Of a stretch of DNA of 64,000 bases, positions 26,136-35,027 are shown piece after piece. Position numbers and translations under genes: made by a program. Location: contig OZ255630.1 of the NCBI GenBank assembly GCA_965276825.1, positions 1,364,001 to 1,428,000 on the forward strand, in the 5' to 3' direction. Within the stretch, counting starts at the first letter, position 1; the number at the start of each line of letters is the position of its first letter. This DNA comes from G965276765 sp965276825 (lineage in GTDB: Bacteria; Actinomycetota; Acidimicrobiia; Acidimicrobiales; Palsa-688). Under the pieces are notes generated by a model. It was not told the origin of the DNA, did not search any database, and saw only the letters and a program-made list of their open reading frames with translations.

Positions 26136-27113
26136 TCATCCTCGACTCTCGCCGCCGAAGGAGCGCTCGTGGTAGCCCTTGGCTCCGACGGTCCGGGTGA
26201 GGTCACTGCGGGGATCCCGTCCGTGGGCCAGCGCGTCGAGTGCCGCGCCGAAGGTGTAGCGCGGTGTCCAGCCGAGGTCGGCCCGCGCCCGATCGTTGAC
26301 GTAGACCCGGTCGATGTCGGGCAGCATCGACCAGCCCCGGTCGGCGAAGACCCGTCTGTAGCCAGGATGGTGGCGAGCGACCACGGCGGGGACGTCGCGG
26401 CGCAGCTCGGGCAGGTCGGCCGTCCCGAACGGGGTGGTGGCGGTCACCAGGTAGCGACCGAAGCCGAGGTCGGCGGCGCGCTCGACGGCGAGGAGGTGGG
26501 CGGTGACGGCGTCTTCGAGGTCGACGCGCCGATAGAGCAACTCGCAGACCTTGAGGTTGAGGTCGTCGTAGGCACGCCGGCGGCCCTCGACGTCGTCGGG
26601 TTCGGGGAAGAACCGAGAGGTCCGCAGGATCACGCACGGGAGTCCCTCGTCGCGCTGGACGAGCTCGCAGAGGTCCTCCGCGGCCACCTTCGTCGCCCCG
26701 TAGACGTTCTTGGGCCGTGGGACGACGTCCTCGGTGATCCACGCGGCGGGCTCGCCCGGACCGGGCGTGAGCGCTCGGCCGAACGCGCTCGTCGTGCTCG
26801 TGAAGACGAAGGCGCCCACGCCCGCCTTGACGGCCTCCTCGAGCAGTACGAGCGTGCCGGTGATGTTGGTCTCCACGAACGCCTCCCGGGTGTGGCTGCC
26901 CACGTGCGGCTTGTGCAGCGTGGCGGTGTGCAGGACCGCCACGGCGCCGGCGAGGGCGGACCGCACCGCCGGACGGTCGGCCACGGAGCCGACCACGTCG
27001 ACGAAGGGACCCGGGCGCACATCGATGCCCCGAGCGTCGTGCCCCTGCTCGGAGAGACGTCGCATCAGCGCCTCGCCGAGATGCCCGTTGCTGCCCGTCA
27101 CCACGACCCTCAT
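26136..27113 (-). CDS. NAD-dependent epimerase/dehydratase (extended SDR)
   Basis: 325 residues. The NAD-binding loop is VVVTGSNGHLGEALMRRL, the cofactor Asp lies in RGIDVRPGPFVD, the catalytic pair is in NVYGATKVAAEDL (YxxxK), with an upstream Thr/Ser in VFTSTTSAFG. Extended SDRs act on nucleotide sugars or related substrates; the C-terminal segment YVNDRARADLGWTPRYTFG is typical. The gene stands alone, so the pathway is unknown. Confidence 0.88.
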   Translation of the reverse strand: MRVVVTGSNGHLGEALMRRLSEQGHDARGIDVRPGPFVDVVGSVADRPAVRSALAGAVAVLHTATLHKPHVGSHTREAFVETNITGTLVLLEEAVKAGVGAFVFTSTTSAFGRALTPGPGEPAAWITEDVVPRPKNVYGATKVAAEDLCELVQRDEGLPCVILRTSRFFPEPDDVEGRRRAYDDLNLKVCELLYRRVDLEDAVTAHLLAVERAADLGFGRYLVTATTPFGTADLPELRRDVPAVVARHHPGYRRVFADRGWSMLPDIDRVYVNDRARADLGWTPRYTFGAALDALAHGRDPRSDLTRTVGAKGYHERSFGGESRG

Positions 27114-27236
27114 GCCTTCACCCTGCCATCACGACGAGAACGTGAGGGTGGCGTCGAGGCGAGGGTGGCCGCCATCTCCTGGTCGAGGGTCAGCCGATGG
27201 GGCCGGCCCACCCGAAGCCGACACCGACGGCTGAGC

Positions 27237-27320
27237 GGCTGACCGGCTGACCGGCTGACCGGCTGACCGGCTGACCGGCTGACCGGCTGACCGGCTGACC
27301 GGCTGACCGGCTGACCGGCT
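27237..27320. repeat. 8-bp tandem repeat, about 10 units
   Basis: GGCTGACC is repeated in perfect tandem from 27237 for ten units plus a partial. Eight is not a multiple of three, so the translated frames cycle through an 8-residue pattern and all stay open on the minus strand; this is not a gene. Perfect identity points to recent slippage expansion. Confidence 0.85.
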
Positions 27321-27437
27321 GACGGACCGCTGACGGACCTACGAACTGTTCGACCCGGTACGAGCACTTCTTCCGCCGTCCCCCCGAGCCCGCCATTCGA
27401 CGAGGCGATTCCCGCCGCGGCGTGGTTGCGGGGCGAT

Positions 27438-27497
27438 CGAGACGGTGAAGATTCGAGACGGTGAAGATTCGAGACGGTGAAGATTCGAGACGGTGAA
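27438..27497. repeat. 16-bp tandem repeat, about 3.75 units
   Basis: CGAGACGGTGAAGATT is repeated exactly at 27438-27453, 27454-27469 and 27470-27485, with a partial copy to 27497. It lies 120 bases downstream of the 8-bp array in the same gene-free stretch (27114-27612) upstream of the PASTA lipoprotein. Confidence 0.85.
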
Positions 27498-27612
27498 CAA
27501 GGGTTGCAGCTCTGCGCCCTCACCGAACCCGACGGCAACCCGATCACCCTCATCGGCACCTTCCGCACCGAGTGCTGAGGTAGGGCCGGTTCAGGTCCGG
27601 CATCCTGGCCCC

Positions 27613-28464
27613 ATGAGCCAGCGGGCGGAGAGGTTCGAGGCTGCTGGCAGTCGGATGCTCACCGCAATGGTCGCCTGTCTGCTGGTGGCCGGAACGATGG
27701 CGGGCTGTGGCGGCACAAACCAAGCGAAGCTGAGGTCGCCGCCGAGCGGGGAGCGTGGCCCGGGAGGCCACGTCGGGATCGAGAAGGCGACGGTGCCCAA
27801 CCTGGTCGGATTGGCGTTGCCGCAAGCCCAGCGGACCGCCGACGAAGTCCGGCTCTTCGTCGGGCTGGCGGCCGAGAAGGTGTCCACGTCGGTGCCCGCC
27901 GGCACGGTGATCGCACAGACCGTCCCCCCGGGGAGGCCCACCGCGGCGGTTGCCGGCGTGGAGCTCACCGTCGCCGTGGCTCCGGCGCCCCCCTGCGCCG
28001 CCGACCAGCTTCGCCTGACCAGCCGGGGAGGCAGCCCGGCCACGGGGAACGACTTCGACACCCTCGACCTTCGTAACGTGTCCCCACGGTGGTGTTTTCT
28101 CGCCGGGTCGGTGAGCATCGTCGGCTCCGACGCCGCGGGGCGACCGGTAACCAACGTCGTCGCCCTCTCCGTCGACCGTCACCTCGAGCTGTCGCCGAGG
28201 ACACCGCCGCCCACGAGCTTCCAGCCGCCGTTGGGCGCCATCCCGGAGGACGTGTTGCTCGAGAGTCATGTCCGTGACGACTCCGAGCCGTACGGTCTGT
28301 GCCCCAACCTGGTCGTCCCTGTCGCTTGGACCGCAACCCTGCCCGATGGCGAAGCGCTGGCCGTTCGCAACGGCAGCGCCACGACGCCGTCGATCGAGCC
28401 CTTCACGGCCTGCGGAGGCCGGATCGGCGGCCAGGTGGAGGGTTCTCTCGGCATCTCCCCGTGA
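27613..28464 (+). CDS. Lipoprotein with one PASTA domain
   Basis: 283 residues. The signal peptide VACLLVAGTMAGC ends in a lipobox Cys, so the protein is anchored on the outside of the membrane. A PASTA domain (about residues 55-120: VPNLVGLALPQAQRTADEVR, then VIAQTVPPG) follows; PASTA domains bind cell-wall peptidoglycan fragments. The C-terminal half holds four cysteines (PPCAADQLRL, PRWCFLAG, LCPNLVV, TACGG) likely forming disulfides in an extracellular beta domain. ATG 27613 was chosen because it directly precedes the signal peptide. Confidence 0.78.
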   Translation: MSQRAERFEAAGSRMLTAMVACLLVAGTMAGCGGTNQAKLRSPPSGERGPGGHVGIEKATVPNLVGLALPQAQRTADEVRLFVGLAAEKVSTSVPAGTVIAQTVPPGRPTAAVAGVELTVAVAPAPPCAADQLRLTSRGGSPATGNDFDTLDLRNVSPRWCFLAGSVSIVGSDAAGRPVTNVVALSVDRHLELSPRTPPPTSFQPPLGAIPEDVLLESHVRDDSEPYGLCPNLVVPVAWTATLPDGEALAVRNGSATTPSIEPFTACGGRIGGQVEGSLGISP

Positions 28465-28629
28465 ATCGAGCACTCGGCGGGAATCGGCGACTTGGCCCTC
28501 CCATCCGAAGCTGGTGAAGTCAGCTCGGGCCCGGAGGCGTGTGGTCACCTTGTCCCGCCGGGGCGATTCCCGGCGCTCGGTGACCAGCTGGCGCCCGTCC
28601 TGACCTGCGGATTCGCGGCAGGCCACCCG

Positions 28630-28712
28630 TACCCGAGGTGGGATTCGAACCCACACGCCCTCTCGGGCAGAGGATTTTGAGTCCTCCATGTCTGCCATTC
28701 CATCACTCGGGC
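28630..28712 (-). tRNA. tRNA-Leu (CAA)
   Basis: Read on the minus strand: acceptor GCCCGAG pairs with CTCGGGT (a G-U at position 1-72) plus discriminator A; the anticodon stem-loop is GAGGACTCAAAATCCTC with anticodon CAA; a variable arm (TGCCCGAGAGGGCG) marks the class II type; T-arm GTGGGTTCGAATCCCAC. The 3' CCA is not encoded. It lies between the PASTA lipoprotein and the MFS gene. Confidence 0.95.
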
Positions 28713-28777
28713 GTGCGACGGCGTCCAGTGTAGGGAGCGGGCCCGCGCCAGGACCGACAACCGGTTGGATGGGAGGG

Positions 28778-30007
28778 ATGAGCACGGCCTCGACGACAGC
28801 GAGCAAGTCGGCGACGAGCGTCGCCGGCGGCGGCCGGGCCTTCGAGGTCCTGGCGCTGAGCAGTTTCGTGGCCCTCGGCCTGCCGGACGGGATGCTCGGG
28901 ACGGCGTGGCCGGCAATGCGGGCCAGCTTCGGCGTGCCGGTGGCCGACCTCGGGCTCGTGCTGGTGGCCGGCACCGCGGGAGCAGCGGTGATCACCGCCG
29001 TGATGGGGCGCCTGCTGCACCGGTGCGGGATCAGCACGGTGGTGGCTGCCGCCGGCCTCATCGCCGCGTTGGGCGCAACGGGCATCGCGCTCTCACCCTC
29101 CCTCGGGGTGGTGATCGCCGTCGCCGTGTTGCCCGGCATCGCCGCTGGGCTGATGGACGGCGGCCTCAACACCGCCGTCGGTCTGATGGGACGGGCCCGG
29201 CTGCTCAACCTGCTCCACGGCGCCTACGGCGTCGGCACGGCACTCGGCCCGCTCCTGGTGTCGGCCGCCATCTTGGCCGGATCCTGGCGACCTTCGTACG
29301 GCGTATTGCTGCTGGTGGACCTCGCCGTCGCCGCCGGATGGATCCTGCTCCGGCGACGATCGACGAAGACGGCGCCCGACGCCGGCACGCCGACCGGCCC
29401 TCCGGCCGGGACCGACGACGAGGTCGACCCGACGATCGACTGGCGACGCCGCCGGGTGTTCGGGGTGGTCACGGTCGGCATGGTCGTGTTCTTCCTCTAC
29501 ACCGGGCTCGAGGTCACCGCAGGCCAATGGGAAACCAGCTTCGGACGGGGCACGCTCCACCTGAGCGCCGGGCAGGCCGGGCTGGCGTCGTTCGGGTACT
29601 GGGGAGCCCTGACCGCGGCGCGCCTCGGCCTGGCCGTCCACCCCGTCCGACCCCACCGGGTGATCCGCTGGGGGGTCGTGGGATCGCTGATCTCGGTCGC
29701 CGCGGTGGCGGCCAGACCGGTCCCGGTGGTGGCGGTGATCGGATTCGTCGTCCTCGGCGCCGCGCTCGGTGGCATCTTCCCCGCCCTCGTCGCCCTGACC
29801 CCGGGGCGGGTCGGCGCGCGACGGGCCCACCACGTGATCGCCTGGCAGGTGGGGGCGGCCGCCGTCGGTGGCCCCGGCCTGTCGGCGCTCGTCGGGCTGC
29901 TCGTCGCCCGCACCTCGCTCGCGGTCATCGGCCCCACGCTCGCCGTGCTCGCGGTCCTCCTCGCCGTGGCCCTCGTCGCCAACGCTCGGACGGCGCCGCG
30001 CACCTGA
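28778..30007 (+). CDS. Major facilitator superfamily transporter
   Basis: 409 residues with about 12 hydrophobic helices and a central cytoplasmic loop (about residues 205-225). The first half carries FVALGLPDGMLGTAWPAMRA and the GLMDGGLNTAVGLMGRARLL stretch typical of the FucP/YfkF-like MFS group; the second half has FALGGIFP-like GAALGGIFPALVALTPGRVG. Substrate unknown (sugar or drug). ATG 28778 follows GGGAGGG. Confidence 0.85.
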   Translation: MSTASTTASKSATSVAGGGRAFEVLALSSFVALGLPDGMLGTAWPAMRASFGVPVADLGLVLVAGTAGAAVITAVMGRLLHRCGISTVVAAAGLIAALGATGIALSPSLGVVIAVAVLPGIAAGLMDGGLNTAVGLMGRARLLNLLHGAYGVGTALGPLLVSAAILAGSWRPSYGVLLLVDLAVAAGWILLRRRSTKTAPDAGTPTGPPAGTDDEVDPTIDWRRRRVFGVVTVGMVVFFLYTGLEVTAGQWETSFGRGTLHLSAGQAGLASFGYWGALTAARLGLAVHPVRPHRVIRWGVVGSLISVAAVAARPVPVVAVIGFVVLGAALGGIFPALVALTPGRVGARRAHHVIAWQVGAAAVGGPGLSALVGLLVARTSLAVIGPTLAVLAVLLAVALVANARTAPRT

Positions 30008-30448
30008 GGCACCGCGCACCTGAGGGCACCTGAGGCGCCGCGGTAGGTCGCGCCGCTGGCGAGCGCGGCACGAGGGGGCGGCGACGGGGAGGGTTGCCCA
30101 ACGGAGGCGAGGCTCCCGGACGAGTCGAGACGACCGCCGGCGCCGGTCTCCGGTCGCTTCACGGCGCCGAGCACGGGTTCGTGACCGCTGATCACCGAAA
30201 CTCGGCCAAGCGACCCGAGAACGCCCGGGGCCAGCCCCGGGGCCAGCCCTCCGCAAGAGAGCAAGAGCAGGAGCAGGAGCGGGGCCAGGCCCGGGGACGG
30301 GGACGGGGCGGCCCGAGGCGCGCAGGAAAGCGTAGGCGCGAGCGCGAGCCCGGAGCAGGAGGGCAGAACGGTAACCGGGGTGGCGCGCCATCGGTCAGAA
30401 TCCCTGGATGCCGCGACGGGCGGCGCACGGCGAGAGGAGGTCGGACCG
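30008..30448. other. Gene-free region upstream of fabD
   Basis: No gene is supported in these 441 bases. Short repeats occur: ACCTGAGG three times within 30002-30037, CCCGGGGCCAG twice near 30235, and GAGCAGGAGCAGGAGC-type purine runs at 30262-30285. The fab operon promoter must be in or near the 3' part. The AGGAGG of fabD is at 30435-30440. Confidence 0.5.
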
Positions 30449-31654
30449 ATGCCAGCATTCATGTTTCCCGGGCAGGGCTCGCAACGACCGGGCATGGGCA
30501 GGGCGTGGCGGGGCCACGAGTCGTGGGAGATCGTCAGGGACGCGTCCAGTGCGACGGGGCGCGACGTGGAGCACCTGTTGCTGCACGCGGACGAGGCCGA
30601 GCTGACCGAGACCCGCAACGCCCAGCTGGCCACCTTCACCCTGAGCCTGGTGGTGCTCGACGCGGTGGAGCGGCTCGGCATCGAGCCGACCGTGTCGGCC
30701 GGTCACAGCCTGGGTGAGTACACCGCTCTGGTCTCGGCGGGGGCCCTCGGCCTCGAGGACGGCTTCCGCCTGGTCGCCGAGCGGGGCGAGGCCATGCAGG
30801 GCGCGGCCGACGCCAGCCCCGGGGTGATGAGCAAGGTCGCGGGCACCGACGCCGAGACCGCCGACATCGCCTGCCGGCTGGCCGACGGGCAGGTGTGGCT
30901 GGCCAACGACAACAGCCCGGAGGAGGTCGTGATCGCCGGTGACGGCGAGTCGGTCCAACGGGCCAGCTGGGAGGCCATCCGGCTCGGGGCCAGGAGCCTC
31001 GCTCCGGTGCGCGTCGGCGGGGCCTTTCACACCCCGTCCATGAGCCCGGCCAGGGATCGTCTCCGCAAGGCCATCCGCGCCACGACCTTCCACGACGCGG
31101 ACGTCCCGGTGATCACCAACGTCGACGCCAGGTCCCACACCGTCGCCACCGAGTGGGAGCAGCTGCTGATGACCCAGCTCACGGCGCCGGTGCGGTGGCG
31201 CCAGTCGGTCCTGCGCATGGGGGGCCTCGACGACCGCGACGCCGAGCTCGAGCGGCTCTTCGTCGAGATCGGCCCGGGCTCGGCGCTGTCGCGCCTGGTC
31301 GCCCAGACGCTCCCGGGGGTGCGGACGGTGCCGATGTCGGCCCCCGACGACCTCGACCGCCTGGTCGACGCGGTCGCCGGTCACGCCACGCGCCGCTCGT
31401 TCGCCGCCTCCCACGCCGGCGAGGTGCTCACCGTCTCCGAACGTCTGGTCATCAGCCCGTGCGTCGGGATCTGGGCGCCCGATCCCGACGCCGCCCTCGA
31501 CGTCGACGCCCCGATCGAGGTCGGCACGCTGCTCGGCCTGGTCGCCGGCACCGAGGTCCGCTCCCCTTTCGCCGGCTCGGTCATGGGGGTGCTCGCCCAT
31601 CCCGACGAGCGGGTCCAGGCCGGCCAGCCGATCGCCTGGCTGCGGGCCCGCTGA
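30449..31654 (+). CDS. fabD: Malonyl-CoA:ACP transacylase fused to lipoyl-like domain
   Basis: 401 residues. Residues 1-290 are FabD: PAFMFPGQGSQRPGMGR, nucleophile Ser in VSAGHSLGEYTALVSAG, catalytic His in VGGAFHTPSM. It moves malonyl from CoA to ACP. The last 75 residues form a barrel-sandwich (biotinyl/lipoyl) domain: CVGIWAPDPDAA, then VRSPFAGSVMGVLAHPDERV and QAGQPIAWLRAR. The lysine that normally carries biotin or lipoate before the SPFAGSV turn is absent (GTLLGLVAGTEVRSP), so the domain is probably structural or a docking module. First gene of the fabDH-acpP-fabF operon. Confidence 0.92.
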   Translation: MPAFMFPGQGSQRPGMGRAWRGHESWEIVRDASSATGRDVEHLLLHADEAELTETRNAQLATFTLSLVVLDAVERLGIEPTVSAGHSLGEYTALVSAGALGLEDGFRLVAERGEAMQGAADASPGVMSKVAGTDAETADIACRLADGQVWLANDNSPEEVVIAGDGESVQRASWEAIRLGARSLAPVRVGGAFHTPSMSPARDRLRKAIRATTFHDADVPVITNVDARSHTVATEWEQLLMTQLTAPVRWRQSVLRMGGLDDRDAELERLFVEIGPGSALSRLVAQTLPGVRTVPMSAPDDLDRLVDAVAGHATRRSFAASHAGEVLTVSERLVISPCVGIWAPDPDAALDVDAPIEVGTLLGLVAGTEVRSPFAGSVMGVLAHPDERVQAGQPIAWLRAR

Positions 31655-31769
31655 GCGCATCCCTGGGCGCCGCGCCGGCACGGTGTAACCCGCCCGGCGC
31701 ATCGAGGGTCCTACTGTCGATGCACGCCGGCATCACCCGCCGGCCCCGCCAGAGGGAGGCAGCGAGCAC

Positions 31770-32762
31770 ATGAGCACCGGTTCGGGTCGCGGCGCCGCGA
31801 TCACCGGGTGGGGCACCGCTCTCCCGCCGCGGGTGGTGACCAACGACGAGATCGCCACCCTGTTCGACACCACCGACGGGTGGATCGTCGACCGGACCGG
31901 CATCAGCACCCGCCACGTGGCCAGCGGCCCCTTCGTCGACGAGCAGCCGGCGGTGCACCCCGAGGGTGGCCTGGGCTCCACCGGCGGCCTGGCGGCCGAC
32001 GCCGGCCGGCTGGCCATGGAGCGGGCCGGGCTGGGCGGCGCCGACATCGACCTGCTGATCGTGTGCACCACCTCCCCCGACCAGGCCATCCCGGCCAACT
32101 CGGCGGCGGTCGCCGGCGCCCTCGGCGTCACCGGCGGGGCCATGGATCTCAACGCGGCCTGCGCCGGCTTCACCTACGGGGCGGTGACCGCGACCGCCCT
32201 GATCGGCGCCGGCATGGACCGCGTCCTGCTCGTCGGCGCCGAGACCCTGACCCGCGAGACCAACTGGGCGGACCGGTCCAACGCGTTCCTCTTCGGTGAT
32301 GGGGCCGGCGCGGTCGTGCTCGAGGCGGTGCCCGCCCCCGGCTCGCTGCTCGGCTGGGATCTCGGCGTGGACGGCACCCAGGTGCCCATCCTCTACGCCG
32401 ACCACGGCGCCGGCATGGTCATGCGCGGCCAGGAGGTGTTCCGCCAGGCGGTGCGGGCGACGGTCGAGTCGGCCAACGCCTCGCTCGAGCGGGCCAAGGT
32501 GTCCGTCGACGAGATCTCCCTGTTCGTCCCCCACCAGGCCAACATCCGGATCATGCGGGCCGTGGCCGACCGTCTCGGGCTGCCGAGGGAGCGGATCGCG
32601 TCGGTCATCGAGCGGACGGGCAACACCTCCTCGGCGTCGATCCCCCTGGCGCTGATCGACGCGGCCGAGGCCGGGCGCCTGGCCGATGGTGACCTGATCC
32701 TCCTGGCCGGGTTCGGCGCCGGGATGACCTGGGCGTCGGCCGTGTGGCGCTGGAGCAGCTGA
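31770..32762 (+). CDS. fabH: 3-oxoacyl-ACP synthase III
   Basis: 330 residues. The thiolase-fold Cys-His-Asn triad is visible: Cys in LNAACAGFTYGAV, His in FVPHQANIRIM, Asn in IERTGNTSSASIPLAL. FabH starts fatty acid synthesis by condensing an acyl-CoA with malonyl-ACP, supplied by the upstream FabD. ATG 31770 is preceded by GAGGGAGG. A 115-base gap separates it from fabD. Confidence 0.95.
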   Translation: MSTGSGRGAAITGWGTALPPRVVTNDEIATLFDTTDGWIVDRTGISTRHVASGPFVDEQPAVHPEGGLGSTGGLAADAGRLAMERAGLGGADIDLLIVCTTSPDQAIPANSAAVAGALGVTGGAMDLNAACAGFTYGAVTATALIGAGMDRVLLVGAETLTRETNWADRSNAFLFGDGAGAVVLEAVPAPGSLLGWDLGVDGTQVPILYADHGAGMVMRGQEVFRQAVRATVESANASLERAKVSVDEISLFVPHQANIRIMRAVADRLGLPRERIASVIERTGNTSSASIPLALIDAAEAGRLADGDLILLAGFGAGMTWASAVWRWSS

Positions 32763-32873
32763 GCGCACCCGTCTCGCTCCCTCCCCGGGGCGGCGCTCCG
32801 GCGGTATCGTCTCCGCCGCGAGCCGGGCCGCTCGGGAGCCACCCTGTTTCGCCCATCCCAGAAGGAGATTGTC

Positions 32874-33113
32874 GTGGACAACGCCGAGGCGTTCGAGAAG
32901 TTCAAGAGCTGCGCCGTCGAGGTGCTCCAGGTCGACCCGGCCAAGGTGACCCCCGAGGCTCGATTCGACGACGATCTCGAAGCCGACAGCCTCGACCTGG
33001 TGGAGCTGGTGATGGCCCTGGAGGAGTCGTTCAACATCACCGTGCCCGAGTCCGAGCTCGAGGGTGTCGAGACGGTCAACCAGGCGTTCGAGCTCGTCAC
33101 CTCCAAGCTCTGA
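32874..33113 (+). CDS. acpP: Acyl carrier protein
   Basis: 79 residues from GTG 32874, preceded by AGAAGGAG. The phosphopantetheine site is Ser in EADSLDLVELVMALEE; the fold is the acidic four-helix ACP. Its TGA shares a base with the fabF ATG (TGATG), so the two are translationally coupled. Confidence 0.96.
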   Translation: MDNAEAFEKFKSCAVEVLQVDPAKVTPEARFDDDLEADSLDLVELVMALEESFNITVPESELEGVETVNQAFELVTSKL

Positions 33114-34333
33114 TGCTCGCCGTCCAGGCCACGCCCCACTCCCCCGGCGTGCGGGGCCGCCGCGTCGCCATCACCGGTCTGGGCGTGGTGGCGCCCTGCG
33201 GCATCGGCCGTGAGGCGTTCTGGGCCGGCCTGATGGGGCCGCCGGCCGACACCGGCAACGTGCGCCGGGTCCCCGGCTTCGATGCCACTCCCCTCTACGG
33301 CGCCAAGGAGCTGCGCCGGGTCGACCCGTTCACGCAGTTTGCCGCGGTCGCCGCGGCCGAGGCGGTCGACGACGCGGGCGGCGTCGAGGCGCTGGCCGGT
33401 GACCGCGACCGGGTCGGGGTGATCATCGGCACCGGTATCGGCGGCCTCGAGTCGCTCGAGACCCAGGAGCGGGTCCTGTTCGAGAAGGGCCCGAGGCGGG
33501 TCAGCCCGTTCCTCGTCCCGATGATGATGGGCAACCGGGCGGCGGCCGACGTGTCCATGCGCTACGGCTTCCGCGGCCCGTGCGAGGCGACCGTGACCGC
33601 CTGCGCGGCCGGGACCCACAGCGTGGCCAACGGGGCCAGGCTGGTGGCGAGCGGCCGGTGCGACGTGGTCCTCGCCGGCTCGGCCGAGGCCGCGGCGGTC
33701 GACATCGGCATCGCCGGGTTCTCCAACATGACGGCCATGTCGACCGCCGGCGTGTCGATGCCCTTCGACGCCCGGCGCGACGGGTTCGTGTTGAGCGAGG
33801 GCGGGGCGGTGCTCGTCCTCGAGGACTGGGACCGCGCCGTCGAGCGCGGCGCGCGCATCTACGCCGAGCTGGCCGGCGGGGCCAGCACCGCGGACGCCCA
33901 CCACGTGACCGCGCCGTCGCCCGACGGGTCGGGCGCGGTGGTCTGCATCGAGCTGGCCCTGGCCGACGCCGAGGTCCCGGCCAGCGCCGTCACCCACGTC
34001 AACGCCCACGGCACGTCGACCCCGCTCAACGACGCAGCGGAGGCCACGGCCATGGCCAAGGTCTTTGCCTCGCCGGGGCCAGCGGTCACGTCGATCAAGG
34101 GGGTGACGGGCCACTCGCTCGGCGCGGCCGGGTCGATCGAGGCCGTGGCCCTCGCCCTGACCTTCGCCCACGAGACCATCCCGCCGACCATCGGCCTGGA
34201 GACCCTCGATCCCGAGATCCACCTGGACGTGGTCACCGGGGCGCCCCGTGCCTGGTCGCCGGGCCCGGCGCTGTCCAACTCCTTCGGCTTCGGGGGCCAC
34301 AACGGCACCATCGTGATGACCCCGGCCGACTGA
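33113..34333 (+). CDS. fabF: 3-oxoacyl-ACP synthase II
   Basis: 406 residues. KAS I/II triad: Cys in TVTACAAGTHSVANG, His in VNAHGTSTPLND and His in KGVTGHSLGAAGS; the C-terminal NSFGFGGHNGTIVM is also characteristic. It elongates acyl-ACP chains. The start overlaps the acpP stop by one base. With fabD, fabH and acpP it makes a compact type II fatty acid synthase operon; reductases and dehydratase are elsewhere. Confidence 0.96.
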   Translation: MLAVQATPHSPGVRGRRVAITGLGVVAPCGIGREAFWAGLMGPPADTGNVRRVPGFDATPLYGAKELRRVDPFTQFAAVAAAEAVDDAGGVEALAGDRDRVGVIIGTGIGGLESLETQERVLFEKGPRRVSPFLVPMMMGNRAAADVSMRYGFRGPCEATVTACAAGTHSVANGARLVASGRCDVVLAGSAEAAAVDIGIAGFSNMTAMSTAGVSMPFDARRDGFVLSEGGAVLVLEDWDRAVERGARIYAELAGGASTADAHHVTAPSPDGSGAVVCIELALADAEVPASAVTHVNAHGTSTPLNDAAEATAMAKVFASPGPAVTSIKGVTGHSLGAAGSIEAVALALTFAHETIPPTIGLETLDPEIHLDVVTGAPRAWSPGPALSNSFGFGGHNGTIVMTPAD

Positions 34334-34338
34334 GGCGG

Positions 34339-34881
34339 CTACGAGCCTCCTGACCGGTGCTCCGCCACGACGTCGGCCGGGATGTGGGCGATCCCGTCGA
34401 GCATCACGTAGCGGATCTTTCGCTGGTAGACGAGGCGCAGCAGGTCCTTGGTGGGCACGCCGAGCTGGCGTGCCGCCAGAGCAGCCCGAAGCGGTGTGCC
34501 GCCAGCCATCACTTCCCCGTCCTCGTCGAAGCGGAGTTCATGGCTCAGCGACTGGATCTGCTCTTCGAGCAGGGCCACCTCGGCGAGATGGTCGGTCGTG
34601 GCGAGGGCTTCGCAGGCGTCCTCGAGCTCGTAGCGGACCTGGCCGGGTGGCTCCTGGCCCTCATCCACGGGAGCGGACGTCCTGGGCGGCGATCGCGTCC
34701 AGATCGACGCGAAGCCGACGGCGGTCGACGCGGGAGCGCTTCGGAACAGGGCCATGGCGGCGGTGGCCTCGACGAACCCGGGCCGAAGCAGCGGGCTGAG
34801 CTCGGCGACCGGCAAGCCGTGGCGTGTCTCCACGTGCTCACGGCGAAGCTGGCGCTCGGTGATCTCCCTCATCTGGACCAT
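34339..34881 (-). CDS. Hypothetical protein with C-terminal excisionase-like HTH
   Basis: 180 residues from ATG 34879-34881. The central part is helical and acidic (LAEVALLEEQIQSLSHELRF); the C-terminus (ALAARQLGVPTKDLLRLVYQ then RKIRYVMLDGIAHIPADVV) resembles the MerR/excisionase-type winged helix (HTH_17) that reads DNA. Probably a DNA-binding protein of unknown target. It converges tightly on fabF (5 bases between stops). Confidence 0.58.
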   Translation of the reverse strand: MVQMREITERQLRREHVETRHGLPVAELSPLLRPGFVEATAAMALFRSAPASTAVGFASIWTRSPPRTSAPVDEGQEPPGQVRYELEDACEALATTDHLAEVALLEEQIQSLSHELRFDEDGEVMAGGTPLRAALAARQLGVPTKDLLRLVYQRKIRYVMLDGIAHIPADVVAEHRSGGS

Positions 34882-34967
34882 CGTCGCACCGGGTTGTGAC
34901 GGCGGTCCCGGGGAATGGCCTCCCCGGAAGCGGCCCCGGCCCTCGATTGGGCTTCGGGTCAGCGGCT

Positions 34968-35027
34968 TCGGTTCAGTGGGCCTCGGTTCAGTGGGCCTCG
35001 GTTCAGTGGGCCTCGGTTCAGTGAGCT
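34968..35027. repeat. 15-bp tandem repeat at the 3' end of the ChrB-like gene
   Basis: TCGGTTCAGTGGGCC is repeated at 34968, 34983 and 34998, with a diverged fourth copy at 35013-35027 that contains the stop codon of the ChrB-like gene. On the minus strand each copy repeats the end-of-gene sequence CACTGA, so the array grew by copying the gene's own 3' end outward. Confidence 0.85.

Noticed and set aside
26136..27242. Long plus-strand frame opposite the epimerase gene
   Set aside because: Antisense mirror of a well-conserved SDR; no family match in the plus frame.
27190..27396. Minus-strand frame encoding a repeated Ser-Ala-Gly-Gln-Pro-Val pattern
   Set aside because: It is the translation of the 8-bp tandem repeat.
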